From NCBI GenBank assembly GCA_027306915.1, contig DAHUYW010000002.1, forward strand, positions 131,305 through 195,304: a DNA stretch of 64,000 nt, read 5' to 3'. Below, piece by piece: positions 17,242 through 25,990 of the stretch. Position 1 is the first letter of the stretch. The number at the start of each line of letters is the position of its first letter. This DNA comes from Spirochaetales bacterium. Its GTDB lineage: Bacteria > Spirochaetota > Spirochaetia > DAHUYW01. The notes under the pieces are model-generated. The model was not told the DNA's origin and searched no databases. It saw nothing but the letters and a program-made list of their open reading frames with translations. Both the position numbers and the translations under genes were made by a program.

Positions 17242-17574
17242 ATGATTCCGGCGAGCGACCGCCTTCTTAGGCTCCTCCGCTCCCTTTCGCCCGTTGAGGC
17301 GGAGAACCGCCTCATGCGTGTCTCCGATCGGGAGATCGCGCTTTCCATGCGCTTCCTGAGCCAGTGCGACCGGGCGTATCTCTTCTCGCTTGTGGCGGCG
17401 CCGAAGCGGCGGCGCATCCAAGATGAGCTTGCCCTTCACAAGCGCCTCGTCATACGCCCCGACCAGTACCAGAGAACGATCGACCACCTCGTCGAGCTGC
17501 TCGGCCAGGAGCGCTACAGCGGCAGCATCCGCAGCTATCTCCGCCCCCTGCGAGATGGGCGGCGGAAGCGGTAG
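17242..17574 (+). CDS. Small conserved-looking hypothetical protein
   Basis: 110-aa basic, helical cytosolic protein that I do not recognise. Its pattern (RLLRLLRSLSPVEAENRLMR, then ALSMRFLSQCDRAYLFSLV) is faintly like the helical repeats of FliG and MgtE N-domains. The ATG at 17242 has GGGG upstream and starts 10 bp after the PEGA-protein gene, so they are probably co-transcribed. It converges with the methyltransferase gene. Confidence 0.5.
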   Translation: MIPASDRLLRLLRSLSPVEAENRLMRVSDREIALSMRFLSQCDRAYLFSLVAAPKRRRIQDELALHKRLVIRPDQYQRTIDHLVELLGQERYSGSIRSYLRPLRDGRRKR

Positions 17575-17595
17575 CCGGCAGCTGCCCGCCCGGGC

Positions 17596-18444
17596 TCAGC
17601 GCTTCACGCCGATGCGGCCGGTGTAGTCGATGCGATTGAGCAGAATGTGACGACCACCAGCAGAAGAGAAGTACTCGTCGACCGCGCGACGCGCTCCCTC
17701 GAAGTGGCCGTAGTCGTCGATGATGAGAACCCCTCCCGGAACGAGGAGAGGGTAGAGAGCGGAAAGCTCCCCTGCGGTCGACTCGTACCAGTCAGTGTCG
17801 AGGCGCAGGAGCGCGATATGCTCGGGCCGGGTGACCGAAAGGGTTTCGAGGACATCCCCCTCGACGAGAACCGTCTCCGCTTCCGGCCAGCCTGCGGAGC
17901 GCATATTGGCGGCCACCTGATCGCGTCCGACCGCCCACCAGGTGAAATTGGTGGCCTCGCCGCGGCGATCGGCCTCCCAGCGCTCGCGCACTCCCCTTCC
18001 GCTCCACGCGATCCTGTCCGCGTCGGTAGGCTCGGTCGGCCCGGCGAAGGTGTCGTACAGCCAGATGCGCCGGCCTGACGGGCCCGGGCTTCGCTTCGCA
18101 GCGGCGGCATCGTGTGCCTCGGGGCTCGCCATTCCTCGGGGGCCGCTCCCGGCGGCACCCGCCTCCCGGGCGCAGGCGAGGAGCGTTTTTGCCGCGAGCA
18201 TGCAGGAGCCGCCCCGCCACACGCCGCACTCCACGATATCGCCCGCAAGGTGGGACTCGCAGAGGTAGCGCACCGCCTGGTAGAGCGCGTAGCCGCGCTC
18301 GAGGGAGGTCATGGTATAGCGGCGCACCTCCTCCCACAGCGAGAGAAACTCCGCCGGGATGTCGATGCGGTGCTGATCGGGGGTGGTGACTCCGAAGCCC
18401 TTCGCTTCGAGCCGTTCGATAAGCGGGCGCTCCTCCTCGAACAT
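17596..18444 (-). CDS. TylF/MycF-family O-methyltransferase
   Basis: 282-aa S-adenosylmethionine-dependent methyltransferase of the macrocin O-methyltransferase group, which act on sugars or polyketides. It has GDIVECGVWRGGSCMLAA (SAM-binding region), RIWLYDTFAGPTEPTDADR, and LLRLDTDWYESTAGEL with LLVPGGVLIIDDYGHFEGAR (metal-binding Asp residues). An Ala/Pro-rich insert of about 30 residues lies after the first SAM motif. The ATG at 18444 follows GAGGAGGGGG, which overlaps the end of ligA; the gap from the ligA stop is a single base, so translation is coupled. The substrate is not known. Confidence 0.8.
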   Translation of the reverse strand: MFEEERPLIERLEAKGFGVTTPDQHRIDIPAEFLSLWEEVRRYTMTSLERGYALYQAVRYLCESHLAGDIVECGVWRGGSCMLAAKTLLACAREAGAAGSGPRGMASPEAHDAAAAKRSPGPSGRRIWLYDTFAGPTEPTDADRIAWSGRGVRERWEADRRGEATNFTWWAVGRDQVAANMRSAGWPEAETVLVEGDVLETLSVTRPEHIALLRLDTDWYESTAGELSALYPLLVPGGVLIIDDYGHFEGARRAVDEYFSSAGGRHILLNRIDYTGRIGVKR

Positions 18445-18445
18445 G

Positions 18446-20524
18446 CTACCCCCTCCTCTTTGCCTCAAGAAGGGCATTGAACTCTTCCTCGGAGACTATT
18501 GTGACTCCGAGCGCGCGGGCCTTCGCGAGCTTGCTTCCGCCGCCGGGGCCGGCGAGGAGGTGGGTCGTCTTGCTGCTGACGGAGGTGACCACGTTTCCTC
18601 CCCGTCGCTTCACCTCCTCCATCGCCCGCTCGCGAGGCTTCCAACGCTCGAAGCTTCCGGTCACGCACCACGACTGGCCGGCGAAGGTCTGCTCTTCTGC
18701 CGGAAGGGCTTCCCTCGCCTCTTCGACGAAGCTGAGCCCCGCCTCCCGCAGCCGATCGATCTGCCGCCGCACCTCAGGCCGGGAAAGCTCGCTCACGATG
18801 GTGGAAGCTGTCTTCTCGCCGATCCCGGGGATGGCGAGGAGTGCTGCGATTTCCTTGCGATCGGCAAGCGCAAGCAGCTCGTCGACCGAGCGGTAGCCCG
18901 CCTCGATGAGGAGCTCGGCGACCTTTTGACCCAGCTCGGGAATGCCGAGGGATTGGAGCACGATCCGATAGGGTTGAGCCTTGCTCTTCGCCACCCCGGC
19001 CTTGATGAGCGCGATCTTCTTCTCGCCGAAGCCGGGAAGCTCGGCGAGCCTGTCGTAGTCGCAGGAATAGATGTCGGCCGGCTCGCGAAGCATCCCCTTT
19101 TCTATCAACAGGTCGATGGTCTCAGGACCGAGGTTGTCGATATCCATCTGTCCGCGAGCGGTGAAGAAAACGAGCCTCCCGCGCACCTGCGAGGGGCACT
19201 CCCGATTGGGACAGAAATGGTGGGCCCCGACGAGGACGAGCGGCGTCCCGCAATCGGGGCAGGCTTCGGGCATCCTCCAGGTGGTGTTCTCCTCGTTCTT
19301 CTCGATGACTCGCTCGACCGCCGGGATGACGTCACCTCGGCGCGATACGGCGACGGTGTCGCCGACGGCAAGCTCGAGCATGTCCACGTAATCCTGGTTG
19401 TGGAGGGTGACGTTCGAGATGGTGGAGCCCCCTATCGAGACCGGCTTCACGCGGGCGACCGGAGTGATCCTGCCGGTGCGGCCCACCTGGACGTCGATCC
19501 CCTGCACCACGGTCACTCCTTCGGGAGCCTCGAACTTGTAGGCGATCGCCCACCGGGGATGGTGGCCCGTGTAGCCGAGAAGCTCGCGCGCCGCAAGCTC
19601 ATCCACCTTCACCACCAGGCCGTCGATCTCATAGGAGAGGCTGCGCCGCTCTTCGCTTCGCCGCTTCAGGTAGTCCGCCATCGCATCGAGCTCTCCCACC
19701 GTCCAGGAGGGATGCTCCGCTCGCACGGCTCCCGCAAGACGCTCAGGGTCAGGTCCGCTTGCGAAGAACCCGAGCTGCTTGCTCACGCGAAAGCCGAGTC
19801 TCTCGAGCTCGGTGAGCACCTCGACGTGCGAGCGAGGCGGCCGATCGCTCCCCGCGCCGAAGAAGCCCTCATAGGCAAAGATGTTGAGGGGGATCTTCGC
19901 GACATCGGAGCTCTTCACCCGCCGTAGGGAGCCCGATGCGAGATTGCGCGGATTGGCATAGGGCACCTCGAGGCTCGCATTTATCTCCTGGAAGCGCTCG
20001 AGGGGGAGGTAGATCTCTCCTCGAACCGCGACGGTGACCGGCCGCGAAAGCCGCAAGGGGATGGAGCGGATCGTTCGCACGTTCTCGGTAATGTCGTTGC
20101 CGCGAACGCCGTTGCCGCGCGTCACTCCGCGCACGAGGAGTCCCCCCTCGTAGTACAGCACGATCGAGGCTCCATCGATCTTCTCCTCGACGATGAAGGC
20201 GAGATCCCGCTCCAGGCTCGTGCTCGTCTTCCGAGCCCAGCTCAAGATGTCGTCGAAGGAGTAGGCCTTGTCGAGGCTCAACACCGGAATGGTGTGCTCG
20301 ACCTCGGGAAGCTCGGAGGAGAGGTCGGACCCCACCCGCCTCGTCGGCGAGTCCGATCTGACGAGACCAGGGAACTCCCCCTCAAGCGCGACGAGCCGAT
20401 CGAAAAGGCCGTCGTACTCCCGATCGGAAACGCTCGGAGCATTGAGGATGTAGTATTCGTGCTCGAACCGCCTGAGGAGCTCCGAAAGGCGCTCGATCTC
20501 CTGCGCCGCCTCTCGCCGATTCAT
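18446..20524 (-). CDS. ligA: NAD-dependent DNA ligase
   Basis: 692-aa ligase that seals nicks during replication and repair. Visible are the N-terminal Ia domain, the adenylation motif EEKIDGAS (nucleophile Lys near residue 115) with GVTRGNGVRGNDITENVRTI, the OB domain, the four-cysteine zinc finger (CPDCGTPLVLVGAHHFCPNR, with the fourth Cys shortly after), the helix-hairpin-helix region and a C-terminal BRCT domain (TFAGQSWCVTGSF). Length is normal. The ATG at 20524 follows a purine-rich GGGAGGAGGG. Confidence 0.96.
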   Translation of the reverse strand: MNRREAAQEIERLSELLRRFEHEYYILNAPSVSDREYDGLFDRLVALEGEFPGLVRSDSPTRRVGSDLSSELPEVEHTIPVLSLDKAYSFDDILSWARKTSTSLERDLAFIVEEKIDGASIVLYYEGGLLVRGVTRGNGVRGNDITENVRTIRSIPLRLSRPVTVAVRGEIYLPLERFQEINASLEVPYANPRNLASGSLRRVKSSDVAKIPLNIFAYEGFFGAGSDRPPRSHVEVLTELERLGFRVSKQLGFFASGPDPERLAGAVRAEHPSWTVGELDAMADYLKRRSEERRSLSYEIDGLVVKVDELAARELLGYTGHHPRWAIAYKFEAPEGVTVVQGIDVQVGRTGRITPVARVKPVSIGGSTISNVTLHNQDYVDMLELAVGDTVAVSRRGDVIPAVERVIEKNEENTTWRMPEACPDCGTPLVLVGAHHFCPNRECPSQVRGRLVFFTARGQMDIDNLGPETIDLLIEKGMLREPADIYSCDYDRLAELPGFGEKKIALIKAGVAKSKAQPYRIVLQSLGIPELGQKVAELLIEAGYRSVDELLALADRKEIAALLAIPGIGEKTASTIVSELSRPEVRRQIDRLREAGLSFVEEAREALPAEEQTFAGQSWCVTGSFERWKPRERAMEEVKRRGGNVVTSVSSKTTHLLAGPGGGSKLAKARALGVTIVSEEEFNALLEAKRRG

Positions 20525-20553
20525 CCCTCCTCCCGGCCCTCCAGGCGTTAGGG

Positions 20554-21966
20554 CTACTCGACCTTTCGCAGGAAGGCATCGCGGTATCCGCGATCGATGA
20601 AGTGGTAGAGGACCGACCCGCCCTCGTCGGAATTGAGGGGACCGACCAACACCTTGTACAGCTCTCGCGTACCCTTGCGGGCAGCATATACCGAGACCGG
20701 GTAGAGCGGCGAGAGGGAGCTTGCCATATTCAGCGCGCTTCCGGATTCCACGAAGACGCCCAGCTGCACGTAATACTTGTCAGCGACCAGCGAGCTCTCC
20801 GTGCGGATCCCGCCTGCCGCTCCTACGATTGCGGCGCCCTCCGGCTGCGGGGCGGCTGCCCGGGGCGCCGCCGCGGGCGGAGCCTGCGGTGCAGCCTCGG
20901 GAGAAGCCGCTGCTAGCGCCGCCGCGCCCGGCGCAGCGAGGCTCGGCACGGGGAGGCTTCCCTTCAGGGCGAACTCGCTGCCACTCTCGGGAGGAGTGGG
21001 CTCGGCCATCGCCATTACCTGCGGGCTGCTTCCGGCCGGAACCGGGGGAACGGCGGAGGGAGGTACCGCGGCCAATCCTCCGCCCGCAGGAGGCGAGAGC
21101 GTCGGTAGCTCCGATGCGATCGGAGCGCTCTGGGCGGACGGTGCCGGCGGGGTGACGGGTACCAGCCGCGGGGCGGCCTCCGCCGGCGGCTTGCTCCCGG
21201 AGAGCTCCGCCACCTGCGGCGATGGGACGACCACTGCGGGCTCGGGAAGGTTCTGGACCGAAGGCGCCTGGTTGCTCACCGGCGGGGTAGCGCCCGGCTG
21301 GAGGGCCACGACGGTGGGGGTCCCGCTTGGCTGGGCGGGAACCTGGGGGGCGGCCGCGGCCGCGACGGGGGCCGCGGCGGCAGCCTTCGCTGCGGCAGCG
21401 GCCGGAGGCGTCAGCTCCGCTACCTGCGGGGCGACGCCCTCTCCCGGGCGGGGAGCTGCGGCGCCGGCCGGAGCACCCGCCGCCGCTTTCGCGGGGGTAG
21501 CCGGCGAGGAGGGGGCTGCCGCCTTTTCCTTGGTCGTGAGATACTGATTCAGGAAGGCCAGGCGCTCGGGATTGGTGACCCCTGCCGCCGGATAGATGTC
21601 GGAATCGGGGCTGTAGGGGAGATCACCGGGGCCGTTTGAGGCCGCCGGCTGCTTCGCGAGGGTGACTCGCACATGGGCCGTGGTGCCCGGGGCGACTCCA
21701 AGCGCGTCGCCGGCGTCCTTGGAAAGGAGGAGAAGAAGACCGCTTTCGGCGGTGCGGTCGATGATGAGCACGGTAGCCTGTTTGCCCGAGTCGAGATCCT
21801 GCACGCTCACGAGGGTGTTCTGCGGGAAGGAGTTCGACGCCCCGTAGAATCCGGTGGAGGGAAACACGCCGTAAGCGCTGACCGCCGTATTACCCTCCCA
21901 AACCTCCTGCGCAAAAAGGGCGCTCGCGCACGCGAAGGCAAGACAGAGAGCAAAGATCCGCTTCAT
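20554..21966 (-). CDS. RlpA-like, SPOR-domain secreted protein
   Basis: 470-aa exported protein with a signal peptide (MKRIFALCLAFACASALFAQ). Residues 25-105 resemble the double-psi barrel of RlpA (GFYGASNSFPQNTLVSVQDL, VLIIDR, LLLLLSKDAGDALGV). A long Ala/Pro-rich linker (about 130-385) follows, then a C-terminal SPOR domain (YYVQLGVFVESGSALNMASS, LYKVLVGPLN) that binds denuded peptidoglycan at division sites. It probably works in cell-wall remodelling; lytic activity is not proven. AGGAGA precedes the ATG at 21966. Confidence 0.75.
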   Translation of the reverse strand: MKRIFALCLAFACASALFAQEVWEGNTAVSAYGVFPSTGFYGASNSFPQNTLVSVQDLDSGKQATVLIIDRTAESGLLLLLSKDAGDALGVAPGTTAHVRVTLAKQPAASNGPGDLPYSPDSDIYPAAGVTNPERLAFLNQYLTTKEKAAAPSSPATPAKAAAGAPAGAAAPRPGEGVAPQVAELTPPAAAAAKAAAAAPVAAAAAPQVPAQPSGTPTVVALQPGATPPVSNQAPSVQNLPEPAVVVPSPQVAELSGSKPPAEAAPRLVPVTPPAPSAQSAPIASELPTLSPPAGGGLAAVPPSAVPPVPAGSSPQVMAMAEPTPPESGSEFALKGSLPVPSLAAPGAAALAAASPEAAPQAPPAAAPRAAAPQPEGAAIVGAAGGIRTESSLVADKYYVQLGVFVESGSALNMASSLSPLYPVSVYAARKGTRELYKVLVGPLNSDEGGSVLYHFIDRGYRDAFLRKVE

Positions 21967-22004
21967 ACGACTCTTCTCCTGCGGAGGGCCTGATCAGCCG
22001 GCGC

Positions 22005-22535
22005 CTACAACGAGGAGGGAACCTGCCATCCCTTCATCGCGTCGCGGGCGATCTCCTCGCCGAGCGCAAAACAGAGATCGTAGGGCTTCTTGGTTTCAAG
22101 ATCGTGCTTGGAGATCGACGGCGTCACATCGCCCTCGGAAAACGTCTGCCCCGTGGCGAGCTTGGTGAACTTATAGTGGATCGAGGTCGGGACCGGGGCC
22201 GGATAGGGTTCCTGGGGGAACACCAGCGTGATCTCAAGAAGCCACCGTGCGCCACCCTCCTTCGCTGCGCCTACCGCCCACGACTCGGGTCTCGGAGCGA
22301 GGGAGTCGGATACCGCGGTCTTCTGCGGCAGCCCAGTGTCGAAGATGATGTTCCCGGAGTCGAAGAAAAGGGTCATGACCCCGTCCTCAATGGCGACATA
22401 CCTGTCGACATTCTTCTCCTGCGAATCGCCGCGCAGCTGCATCTGTGTATAAAGCATGACGGTCTCGGCGTGAGCAAGTTGGGGAAGAAGGACGAGGATC
22501 CCCCCTGCGATCGCGGCAACGAAAGCTCTTTTCAT
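22005..22535 (-). CDS. Secreted hypothetical protein
   Basis: 176-aa protein with a signal peptide (MKRAFVAAIAGGILVLLPQL, then AHAE). The mature part has mixed beta-type segments such as GVMTLFFDSGNIIFDTG and WLLEITLVFPQEPYPAPVPT and no cysteine-based motif. I do not recognise the family. It is transcribed in the same direction as the RlpA-like gene, 38 bp away. Confidence 0.55.
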   Translation of the reverse strand: MKRAFVAAIAGGILVLLPQLAHAETVMLYTQMQLRGDSQEKNVDRYVAIEDGVMTLFFDSGNIIFDTGLPQKTAVSDSLAPRPESWAVGAAKEGGARWLLEITLVFPQEPYPAPVPTSIHYKFTKLATGQTFSEGDVTPSISKHDLETKKPYDLCFALGEEIARDAMKGWQVPSSL

Positions 22536-22671
22536 GTGACCACCCTTCGTACTCGAACAATCGACCCGTTGTAGGGGTCGTTCCTCTTCCGATATTATCG
22601 GACGGCAGGCGCTCTTCCATAAGGGGTTCTCGGAAGCGCAATCCGGTCCGGGCGGGCGCCCATTCTCCCTG

Positions 22672-22700
22672 TTGAAGCGGCCCCCGTTCCGTGGTACGTT
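22672..22700 (+). promoter_or_regulatory. Possible promoter of the nusG-like operon
   Basis: TTGAAG (22672-22677), a 17-bp spacer and TACGTT (22695-22700) precede the start codon at 22710. If used, the leader would be only a few nucleotides long. The -10 match is weak, so confidence is low. Confidence 0.35.
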
Positions 22701-22709
22701 GCCCTACAC

Positions 22710-23312
22710 ATGAACTACTTTGTCATCCAGGTGATGACGGGAAGCGAGGAGCGCTACCTGAAGCTCGCAGAGAGGGCTCTCGAGGCAGGAGGCGCTTCCT
22801 GGATGCAGGCTCCTGACCTTGCAGGAGCGCCCTACCCCGCGCCGGATCCGCCGGAGGCAGGACGGCTGCTCTGGCCGCGCCGGCGGCTTACGATCATCAA
22901 GCGGGGCATCCGAAAGCAGGTGCTCGCCCCGATCTTTCCCGGCTACCTCTTTTACGAGACCGAGGCGATTTCGGCCGGCGTCTTTCATCTCCTGAAGCAC
23001 CCCTCCGGTTTCGTCAAATTTCTCAAAGACAACCACAATATCCGGCCCCTTGCGGGTGAAGACCGTGAGCTGCTGCTGCACTTCATCTCCTTCGGCGAGA
23101 TCGTCGACAGGTCGAAGGCTTACCTCGACGCCAACCGGCGCGTCCGCGTCGCAAGCGGCCCTTTGAAAGGGCTTGAAGGACGGATCGTGAAGGTCGATAA
23201 GAGAAAGGGGAGGGCCAAGGTTCGCCTTTCTCTCTATGAGAACTCGTTTCTCATCGACTTTGGATTCGACCTGCTATCGACGGCGGAGAAGAATGAAGAA
23301 GGCACAGCGTGA
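22710..23312 (+). CDS. NusG-paralogue antiterminator (LoaP/UpxY-like)
   Basis: 200-aa protein with an NGN domain (residues 1-110, YFVIQVMTGSEERYLKLAER and LAPIFPGYLFYE) and a C-terminal KOW domain (RVRVASGPLKGLEGRIVKV). Such specialised NusG proteins bind RNA polymerase and prevent premature termination of one long operon, often for polysaccharide. It has an insert of about 30 residues between the first NGN helix and the next strands. It overlaps the next gene by 20 bases and heads an operon with two nucleotide-sugar enzymes and a molybdo-hydroxylase-like trio. No strong SD site is seen, and the leader may be very short. Confidence 0.82.
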   Translation: MNYFVIQVMTGSEERYLKLAERALEAGGASWMQAPDLAGAPYPAPDPPEAGRLLWPRRRLTIIKRGIRKQVLAPIFPGYLFYETEAISAGVFHLLKHPSGFVKFLKDNHNIRPLAGEDRELLLHFISFGEIVDRSKAYLDANRRVRVASGPLKGLEGRIVKVDKRKGRAKVRLSLYENSFLIDFGFDLLSTAEKNEEGTA

Positions 23313-24771
23313 CGGGATCTACATTGTCGGCGCCGGTTTCGCGGGGCGATCGATCGCTCGAGAGGTGCGCGAGAAGGGGATCCTCGGCCGAGTGGTCGCC
23401 TTTCTCGACGACGATCCCGCGAAGATCGGAACCCAGCTCGACGGACTGCCAGTTCTCGGACCGATCGAGCGGGTCGACTGCTTTCTTGCCGAAAGGCCCG
23501 CGAGTGAGGCTCTCATCGCCCTTCCCTCCACCTCCCGCGACCGGCTCAAAGAGATCTACTGCGCCCTTTCGCGCGCAGACTTCGCGCGCATCCGGATCCT
23601 GCCCGACGTAAGCCAGATCGTCGACGGCGACGCCCACCTCATCCAGACCAGAGAGTTTGATGCGGACGATCTCCTCGCCCGCAGCCCTGTTGCGATAAAC
23701 CTGAAGGAGAGCCTGGATTACCTTCGCGGCAAGCGCGTCCTCATTACGGGTGCCGGAGGGAGCATCGGAAGCGAGCTCGCGCGACAGCTCCTGCACGGCG
23801 GGGCGGAGCGCCTGTACCTCTTCGATCACGAAGAAAACAGCATCTACGAGATCGACAAGGAGCTGAAACTTCTTCAAACGGAGGGGGTCGGAGAGCGGGC
23901 CACGGTCGTCCCAGTCTTGGGCGATCTCCAGGACCGCGACTACGTCCGCTTCATCATGCGGCGCCTTCGTGCCGACGTGGTTTTCCACTGCGCCGCTCAC
24001 AAGCACGTTCCCATGTGCGAGCATAATCCCGTCGAGACGATAAAGAACAACACCTTCGGGACCAAGAACCTCGTCGACGCGGCAATCGAGACCGCAACCC
24101 CGCGCTTCGTCTTTGTCTCCACCGACAAGGCAGTGCGCCCGAGCTCGGTCTACGGCGCATCGAAGATGCTCGCCGAGGAGATCGTCCTGCGCAAGCGTCC
24201 GGGACGCGCCGATTTCATGGTGGTACGCTTTGGAAACGTCCTCGGCTCGCGCGGAAGCATCGTCCCGCTCTTCAAGAAACAGATCCTGAACGGGGGGCCC
24301 GTCACCATCACTCACCCCGAGGTGAGCCGCTTCTTCATGACCATCCCGGAGGCATCCTCGCTCGTGCTCAAGGCAGGCGGGGTCGGCAAGGGGGGCGACC
24401 TCTACATCCTCGACATGGGCGAGCCCATCCTCATTCGGGAGCTCGCCGAGACGATGATCCGCTTCTTCGGCTTTGTGCCGGAGCGCGAGATACCGCTTCG
24501 CTACGTCGGCCTTCGGCCCGGCGAGAAGCTGCACGAGACTCTCTGGGACTCCGACGAGCAGCCCGTACCCACCGGCTTCCCCCGCATCAACCGCCTTCCG
24601 CGCGAAGAGCGCTTCAACGGCTCCTTCGACCGGTTCCTCTCCGCGCTGCACGCGGTCTGCTTCTTCGATCCCGAGCGGCCCGAGTCCTATCGAAACCGCC
24701 GCGAGCTGCGAAGGATCCTTCATGCCTACATCCCGTCCGTCAACCACGTCGACGATGAGCCCGAGTACTAA
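23293..24771 (+). CDS. Nucleotide-sugar 4,6-dehydratase/epimerase (FlaA1/CapD-like)
   Basis: 492-aa protein. An N-terminal Rossmann domain (GIYIVGAGFAGRSIAREV) without the usual membrane helices precedes the extended short-chain dehydrogenase domain: NAD-binding VLITGAGGSIGSELARQL near residue 145, STDKAVRPSSVYGASKMLAE with the Tyr-x3-Lys catalytic pair near 280, and LGSRGSIVPLFKKQI. It probably makes a 4-keto-6-deoxy nucleotide sugar. I start it at the ATG at 23293, inside the upstream nusG-like gene (overlap 20 bases). The next gene starts inside its 3' end (overlap 17 bases). Confidence 0.85.
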   Translation: MKKAQRDGIYIVGAGFAGRSIAREVREKGILGRVVAFLDDDPAKIGTQLDGLPVLGPIERVDCFLAERPASEALIALPSTSRDRLKEIYCALSRADFARIRILPDVSQIVDGDAHLIQTREFDADDLLARSPVAINLKESLDYLRGKRVLITGAGGSIGSELARQLLHGGAERLYLFDHEENSIYEIDKELKLLQTEGVGERATVVPVLGDLQDRDYVRFIMRRLRADVVFHCAAHKHVPMCEHNPVETIKNNTFGTKNLVDAAIETATPRFVFVSTDKAVRPSSVYGASKMLAEEIVLRKRPGRADFMVVRFGNVLGSRGSIVPLFKKQILNGGPVTITHPEVSRFFMTIPEASSLVLKAGGVGKGGDLYILDMGEPILIRELAETMIRFFGFVPEREIPLRYVGLRPGEKLHETLWDSDEQPVPTGFPRINRLPREERFNGSFDRFLSALHAVCFFDPERPESYRNRRELRRILHAYIPSVNHVDDEPEY

Positions 24772-25990
24772 CATTCCCTTCGCGCTTCCCTCGGTCGGAG
24801 CCGAGGAGGAGGCAGGAGTGATCGAGGTCTTGCGCTCGGGATGGCTCACCACCGGCGAGGTGACGCGGGCGTTCGAGGCGGAGTTCGCCGCCGCCGTCGG
24901 CTCCCGCCATGCTCTCGCCGTGAGCTCTGCGACCGCCGGGCTGCACCTCTCGCTCGAGGCACTCGGGGTCCGCGCGGGGGACCTTGTGATCACCTCCCCC
25001 TACACCTTCACCGCAACGGCCGAGGTCACCCGCTACCTAGGAGCTCATCCCTTTTTTGTAGACATCGACCCGGATACGATGAACATCGATCCGGCGGGCA
25101 TCGAAGAGGCGCTCCACCGCAGGCGGCATGACAAGCGGCGCCCGGGGCGAGGGCGCGTCGCGGCGCTTCTCCCGGTCCACATCGGCGGACTTCCCTGCGA
25201 TATGGCAGCAATCCTCGGTGTTGCCGAAGGAAGCGGCCTTCCGGTGGTCGAGGACGCGGCTCACGCCTTTCCGGTTCGCGCCGCCGGCCTAGGCGGCGCG
25301 CTCCGCTTCGTGGGCACCCTCGGCCGGGCAGGGGTCTACTCCTTCTACGCCACCAAGACCATCACCACCGGCGAGGGAGGGATGGTCGTCACCGACGATG
25401 AGGAGGTGGCGAGGCGGGTGGCGCTCATGCGACTGCACGGGATCGACCGTCAGGTGTGGGATCGCTACACCTCCCCGCGCGCCTCTTGGGAATACCAGGT
25501 CCTCGAAGCCGGCTACAAGTACAATCTCACCGACCTCGCCTCGGCCATAGGTCGAGCCCAGCTTGCAAAGGCGAACGCGCTCCTCGATCGGCGCCGGGCG
25601 ATCGCACGTCGTTATCTCTCGGCACTAGCGGACGCCGATTGGTTGCGGCCTCCCGTATCGTCCGGCGAGCACGCCTGGCATCTCTTTACTCTGCGGATCA
25701 ATCCCGGTAGACTGACCATCGATCGCGACGAGTTCATCAGGAGTCTCATGGAGCACGGGGTCGGTGCAAGCGTCCATTTCATCCCGCTTCACATCATGCC
25801 ATACTACCGCAAACTTTACGGATTTGGCCCGCAGGACTTCCCGAACGCCCTTCGGGCGTTCCAGACCGAGGTCAGCATTCCGATCTACCCGGCGCTTACC
25901 GACGATCAGGTCGAGCGGGTCATCGACACCGTGAAATCGATCGGCGAACGGCACTACCGAGGCGGGTCGGATGGCGCTCCAAGAGGATAG
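24755..25990 (+). CDS. DegT/DnrJ/EryC1-family sugar aminotransferase
   Basis: 411-aa PLP-dependent enzyme, the usual partner of a 4-keto-6-deoxy-sugar dehydratase in making amino sugars. Evidence: GWLTTGEVTRAFEAEFAAAV, ALAVSSATAGLHLSLEALGV, the Asp of VVEDAAHA, and the PLP-binding Lys in FYATKTITTGEGGM near residue 210. The ATG at 24755 overlaps the dehydratase gene by 17 bases, and the following gene starts 20 bases inside its end. Product sugar unknown. Confidence 0.88.
   Translation: MSPSTNIPFALPSVGAEEEAGVIEVLRSGWLTTGEVTRAFEAEFAAAVGSRHALAVSSATAGLHLSLEALGVRAGDLVITSPYTFTATAEVTRYLGAHPFFVDIDPDTMNIDPAGIEEALHRRRHDKRRPGRGRVAALLPVHIGGLPCDMAAILGVAEGSGLPVVEDAAHAFPVRAAGLGGALRFVGTLGRAGVYSFYATKTITTGEGGMVVTDDEEVARRVALMRLHGIDRQVWDRYTSPRASWEYQVLEAGYKYNLTDLASAIGRAQLAKANALLDRRRAIARRYLSALADADWLRPPVSSGEHAWHLFTLRINPGRLTIDRDEFIRSLMEHGVGASVHFIPLHIMPYYRKLYGFGPQDFPNALRAFQTEVSIPIYPALTDDQVERVIDTVKSIGERHYRGGSDGAPRG

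Noticed and set aside
23251..24993. A 580-codon minus-strand frame
   Set aside because: Antisense to the dehydratase gene, with no ribosome site or recognisable domain.
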